A stretch of DNA of 64,000 bases from Phoronis australis (Eukaryota > Phoronida > Phoronidae). The stretch lies in contig NMRA01000327.1 of assembly GCA_002633005.1 (NCBI GenBank), positions 321,192 to 385,191 on the forward strand, in the 5' to 3' direction. Both the position numbers and the translations under genes were made by a program. How positions within the stretch are numbered: the first letter of the stretch is position 1; every line of letters begins with the position of its first letter. Below are positions 60,714-64,000 of the stretch, piece by piece. Below the pieces are notes generated by a model. It searched no databases. It was not told the origin of the DNA and worked only from the letters and a program-made list of their open reading frames with translations.

Positions 60714-62697
60714 GATCATCAACTTCTACAGTTTCAATACAGGTATGTTAGTTCTGCAATTGTCGAGGTTATACTTAGCCTGTTCTAATCATTTTAAGTC
60801 TAGAAATGAATTTTGAAGCTATCAGTGACACATTTAAACCTAGATGCCGTTTATAAAATGAGAAACTCTCTGAAGTCTCTCGCAGAGCTAATTAGATCAA
60901 GCCAATATCAGCGGAACGGTTAGCATGAAACGGTTTTGGTCTCTGACACCCTGTAATGATTGACGCTCATCCCCGAGATATTTTTGATTCCCATAGCAGT
61001 AACAATAAAGTTATAACGAATAAATATATTGTGTGACTTGATCCTGTACGTGTACCTTAAAGTGGCCGTCTCTGAGTATCCGCAGCAGCCATAAGGTTCG
61101 TTGTCTGCTTCATTCATGTGACTTTTACAGTTGCAGATGTCACCCCCGTATGACGACGAGCCCCCTGAATTTGGACCGCCATTCGGCGGAAGGAAGGCAG
61201 AAACAACTGCAACAAGGCCAAGAAGGCACAATGCCTGAAGAAAAAATGTCGGGAATTAGTCACAATTGGACAAGACGATATAAACTAAAAGAATAGAAAT
61301 AGATTAAAGACGCTAGGCCACACCTTTCGTTGTATTCCGGTGTCATGGTACACTGAAGACAAATACGGATATGGCGAAGTTGTGACCGTAAAGCTAAACT
61401 CTCAGCATTAATCTCCTGGCAACCCGACATAGAATCAAAACTACGTCATGATCCGTGGTGCAGTTTACGGTCTTTCAATTCAACCTGGCAACTACCAGTC
61501 TGAAGGTGGGCCAATACTGTTTCGACACAAATAAATGTAAAGGTACGCAAAACACTTGGACCAGGTAAAATACCGCTTCTGGTTGTTTGACTCCGACATG
61601 AAGAACATGGCAGAAATCATTGATATCGTTTTAATTTTTTAGTTATTCCGAAACTTGTAGACACAAGCCAAAGCTTGGAAGAAATAATGTCAATCTTAAA
61701 AACATTTTTGGATTTTGTTAGAAGTCCCCGAAACACCTAAGTTGTTTGAATGATACCTGCTTTTACCTTGAACCCTTGAGATTGTTATTCATAAATAAAG
61801 CTATGTTTCAAAAACTGTTCTGAATGAAAGGGATTTCTTTGAGTTGGCAAACGTTCAAAACATTATAAGTTGATAGTGAATATGGGATTAAATTTGAATC
61901 AAAATCTCTTTATTTCATGCAAAACAATTTAGTCTTTGCGTTTCTCAATGACACCTAGTCACGGAATAGAAAAAAGATTTTAAATTCCGAAACTTATTTG
62001 AATTTTAAACCGTCCAAGCGTAAAGAAGACAACTCCAATTTTACTCCTACGTACGAAGATTGGTAATGCATCACGCAGCATAACGTAAGGACATGTTGAA
62101 AAGTCAACGATTAAACTGATCAGCTGATGCAGATAAAGTTACGTGCTAATTCAATACAAACAAATGAAGTATTTTAAAGTTATGTAAGATCTCATCGACA
62201 AGTCTGAGAATTTTGCCAGACTTAAACTCCGTAACAGTACAATATTTGAAAGTAGTAAGTTGATAGACTTGTTACCAATCTGCCATTAATTGGATCACTG
62301 AACATGTCATTTCAGTAAAAAGTTGGAACAAAGGTACATTGATAGCAATTCAACGGACAAACAATAACAGGGCCAAAATTTCATTTGGTAAAAATATCGA
62401 AGATGAAATCTCAAAAACTCTCTTACGGTTTTCTAAATTATTATTTCGTTTCCGTTTTACTGAACTTGTCATTTTATCATGAAAATCATAACAGTTCTAT
62501 TTTATATATCTTTTTATGCAAAAGCGGAAAGAATACTTAACAAAGTTTGGAGTACACTGCATACAGCACATTTTTTTCCAAGTTTCGTCATATAAATCCC
62601 ACCACTCACTTCTAAGATATGACGTTCCGAAGTTTGCCATATTCGCACCTTCTTCTATGATTCTATGTAAACTTAAAGGACTTACCAAAATCTTCAT
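59313..62697 (-). CDS. Spaetzle-like secreted cystine-knot proprotein (five exons, 228 aa)
   Basis: Minus-strand exons 62686-62697, 61056-61234, 60429-60563, 60073-60204 and 59313-59541 have standard splice sites and matching phases, 687 nt in all. The product starts with a clean signal peptide MKILALCLLGLVAVVSA, followed by a Gly/Ser/Pro-rich and acidic propeptide with four Cys (38, 40, 54, 55) and a basic cleavage site KKLRR (92-96). The predicted mature part (132 residues) has nine Cys: 113, 117, 150, 152, 157, 171 and a CCC cluster at 213-215. It carries W134, QQWIHV before Cys150, CQQVF at 171 and WFKFPSNCCC near the end. This order (Cys; Trp; Gln-x-I; two Cys; Cys-x-Q; F-P-S-x-Cys-Cys) is that of Spaetzle, a protease-activated Toll ligand. 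A different cystine-knot family remains possible. Gene structure is firm; family assignment is good but untested. Confidence 0.8.
60073..60204 (-). CDS. Spaetzle-like exon 4 (first half of the cystine knot)
   Basis: The acceptor is ctttctctttcag|t and the donor ttgcgc|gtaagt. It encodes GQGCTEACRWVRVAKVLVPF, SRNGWVQVYQTRKFQQWIHV and CYC. One leading and two trailing bases fit both neighbours. Without this exon the flanking exons would also splice in phase, so an isoform lacking it is possible. Confidence 0.8.
60429..60563 (-). CDS. Spaetzle-like exon 3 (acidic propeptide and basic cleavage site)
   Basis: The acceptor is tctgttgcag|t and the donor acata|gtaagt. It encodes AEKTGQSDKEKEFLDSVWEE then DGKPPQEKKLRRLSTVAKAI and PDGT. 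KKLRR is a dibasic site suited to furin-type or serine-protease cleavage ahead of the Cys-rich domain. Confidence 0.8.
60601..60716. repeat. (ATC)n microsatellite in intron 2 of the Spaetzle-like gene
   Basis: An imperfect ATC/TCG trinucleotide run lies just upstream of exon 3. The poly-Met reading frame across it is an artefact. Confidence 0.9.
61056..61234 (-). CDS. Spaetzle-like exon 2 (signal peptide end and propeptide)
   Basis: The acceptor is ttttttcttcag|gca and the donor ttaag|gtacac. It reads ALCLLGLVAVVSAFLPPNGG, then a Gly/Ser-rich linker and GDICNCKSHMNEADNEPYGC, ending CGYSETATL. It ends with two bases. Confidence 0.82.
61240..62680. other. Intron 1 of the Spaetzle-like gene
   Basis: AT-rich, with no repeat family or further exon recognised. 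The intron links the four-codon first exon to the rest of the signal peptide. Confidence 0.6.
62686..62697 (-). CDS. Spaetzle-like exon 1 (four codons)
   Basis: ATGAAGATTTTG is followed at once by the consensus donor GTAAGT. Joined in phase 0 to exon 2 it completes the signal peptide. A TATA box lies 66 bp upstream. The exon is too short to be found by open-frame length. Confidence 0.75.
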
Positions 62698-62762
62698 ATT
62701 TGCAATCGGCGTCTGGTCACTGTACCAGTCAGAAGCGTGTGGACAAAACTATAAACTCTGCC

Positions 62763-62770
62763 CTTTTATA
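62763..62770 (-). promoter_or_regulatory. TATA box of the Spaetzle-like gene
   Basis: TATAAAAG on the minus strand lies 66 bp before the start codon, leaving room for a TSS near 62735 and a ~40-base 5' UTR. No consensus kappaB site was seen by eye in the next ~300 bp upstream. Confidence 0.65.
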
Positions 62771-63294
62771 ATATTCCTGTTCATATACGCAAGCATTTAA
62801 TTGAGGATTAAGTAACAGATTGCGATATAAACGAATTAATATAATCAAAATGTGATAGATATTATACTGCGTAAAATGGGGATAAAATTGGCCCATAGCA
62901 TTTTTCAAATCCTTCCATGGATTACCTTGGAAACCGATATAACGTAACAATTTGAAAACAACAGAAAATCATGGGCATCGTTTTAACGTATGAAAATAGA
63001 TAATAGTCAACATAGATATAAATAGAAGAGTTATGCGTCAGTTGTGAAATTGTAAAACCATAAAAGAGCATTTTTAATACATTATTATTTTACTCTCGAA
63101 TCCAATTTCATATAAAATTTATCGTTTGATTTGTACATGAAGTAACGCCGTTTGAAAACAGCACAGCGCTCTCTCTCTCTGCATAAACAATAAATTGGTA
63201 ATACTGGAATTATTCTCAATAACCAAAAAGAAATGCCACTGTTTGCCTCTAAGTTTCATAAATAACGTATCGCATTTCCTAATATTCTAACAGT

Positions 63295-64000
63295 CTTCTG
63301 TACACCGTCTGTTGCTATATCTCTAAAACTTCTTACTAGATGTTCATGAAATTTTTTAGAGATGTTCCTACCATGAATAGAACAACGCGGCCGAATTTTT
63401 TAATGGATCTGATTACCGCTGTGCCCACTAGTGTCCATTTTTTACGTTTGCCTCTGTATCTTCAGAGTTCCGTAACGGATTTTTACGAAATTTGGCAAAA
63501 CAGGTATCCAGTAAAGAGACGACATCTCCTTCCCAGCAGTTTTTGAATGGATTCAAGGTATTCTGTGTCATCCAGTGCCCATTTTTAATGTTTTGATGCA
63601 AATTGGCAAATGCGTTCTTGATAGGAAGAGCGCGACTGAGTATGATTTTTGGTCTGTTCCAACTACTACTATCACATCTCGTAGTAATAGTTTTGTGGGA
63701 TTTTTGTCATCCACAGATGAATCTCCTTAACCCTTTGCAGAATTTTTGTTTAATTCTGTAAAAGTGTTTCTATGAACGTGACAACAAATCACGACGTTAT
63801 GATAGATCCAGAGTTCTTTGACGGAAAGAGACGATAATACCTTCCCATTTTCGGATCGATTTGAGCTAGTGTGCACCACCCGATGGCCAATTTTATTTTT
63901 TTTTTCGAACCTGTTCTTTGTCGTCCGCCTCCCTGTTCTGCAAACTACTTAAAGAATCATGGTGAAATGTGGGCTAATTTCATTTTCCTTGCAGTGATCC
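63295..64000. mobile_element. CTAGTGGC tandem-repeat element running off the window
   Basis: Units recognised by CACTAGTGTCCATTTTTTACG, TGTATCTTCAGAGTTC and ATCTCCTTAACCCTTTGCAG continue to the window edge. This copy is upstream of the Spaetzle-like gene. Confidence 0.6.

Noticed and set aside
61320-61350. Alternative first exon MTPEYNER for the Spaetzle-like gene
   Set aside because: Its donor leaves two bases and breaks the phase needed by exon 2, and the result is not a signal peptide; the exon at 62686-62697 fits both.

Overview
The window is eukaryotic nuclear DNA from a draft assembly. Short conserved exons are bounded by GT/AG introns, the DNA is AT-rich, transposon remnants fill the introns, and runs of N mark gaps at 19186-19201 and 44685-45441. 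The gene set (pecanex, mitochondrial uL14m, a Rel/NF-kB factor and a Spaetzle-like ligand), with SINE, LINE, Penelope, TTAA-type and fold-back elements, fits a bilaterian invertebrate, probably marine. I cannot settle the phylum from sequence alone.

Layout. (1) 443-3855, plus strand: the last four coding exons of a pecanex homologue, with a partly duplicated exon and an intronic minisatellite. (2) 6472-6841, minus strand: the terminal exon of mitochondrial ribosomal protein L14. (3) 10305-56043, plus strand: a Rel/NF-kB gene rebuilt from nine exons (394 codons plus stop), whose intron phases all agree. Its introns hold nearly all the mobile DNA: a ~6.6 kb fold-back element (12.1-18.7 kb), tandem-repeat-carrying elements with a terminal hairpin (21.3-24.2, 31.0-32.1 and 44.3-51.0 kb), an inverted pair of TTAA-target elements (26.2-29.8 kb), MITEs, SINEs, a Penelope-like GIY-YIG remnant and an RNase H remnant. 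(4) 56.9-58.7 kb: a decayed LINE between genes. (5) 59235-62770, minus strand: a complete five-exon gene for a 228-residue secreted proprotein, with TATA box, signal peptide, dibasic site, cystine-knot C-terminal domain and poly(A) signal. (6) 62.8-64.0 kb: upstream DNA ending in another tandem-repeat element.

The main result is item 5. No single open reading frame shows this gene. It appears only when five minus-strand exons are joined by splice sites and phase. The C-terminal domain has the cysteine layout and the FPS-CC-type ending of Spaetzle, the ligand of Toll receptors. It lies tail-to-tail with the Rel gene, whose product is the transcription factor at the end of Toll pathways. A possible Toll ligand and a pathway-end factor are therefore about 3 kb apart. 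The Rel gene has its own oddities: Ser in place of the redox-sensitive Cys of the DNA-binding loop, a p50-like His in that loop, no ankyrin repeats, and a perfect palindromic kappaB site in intron 1.
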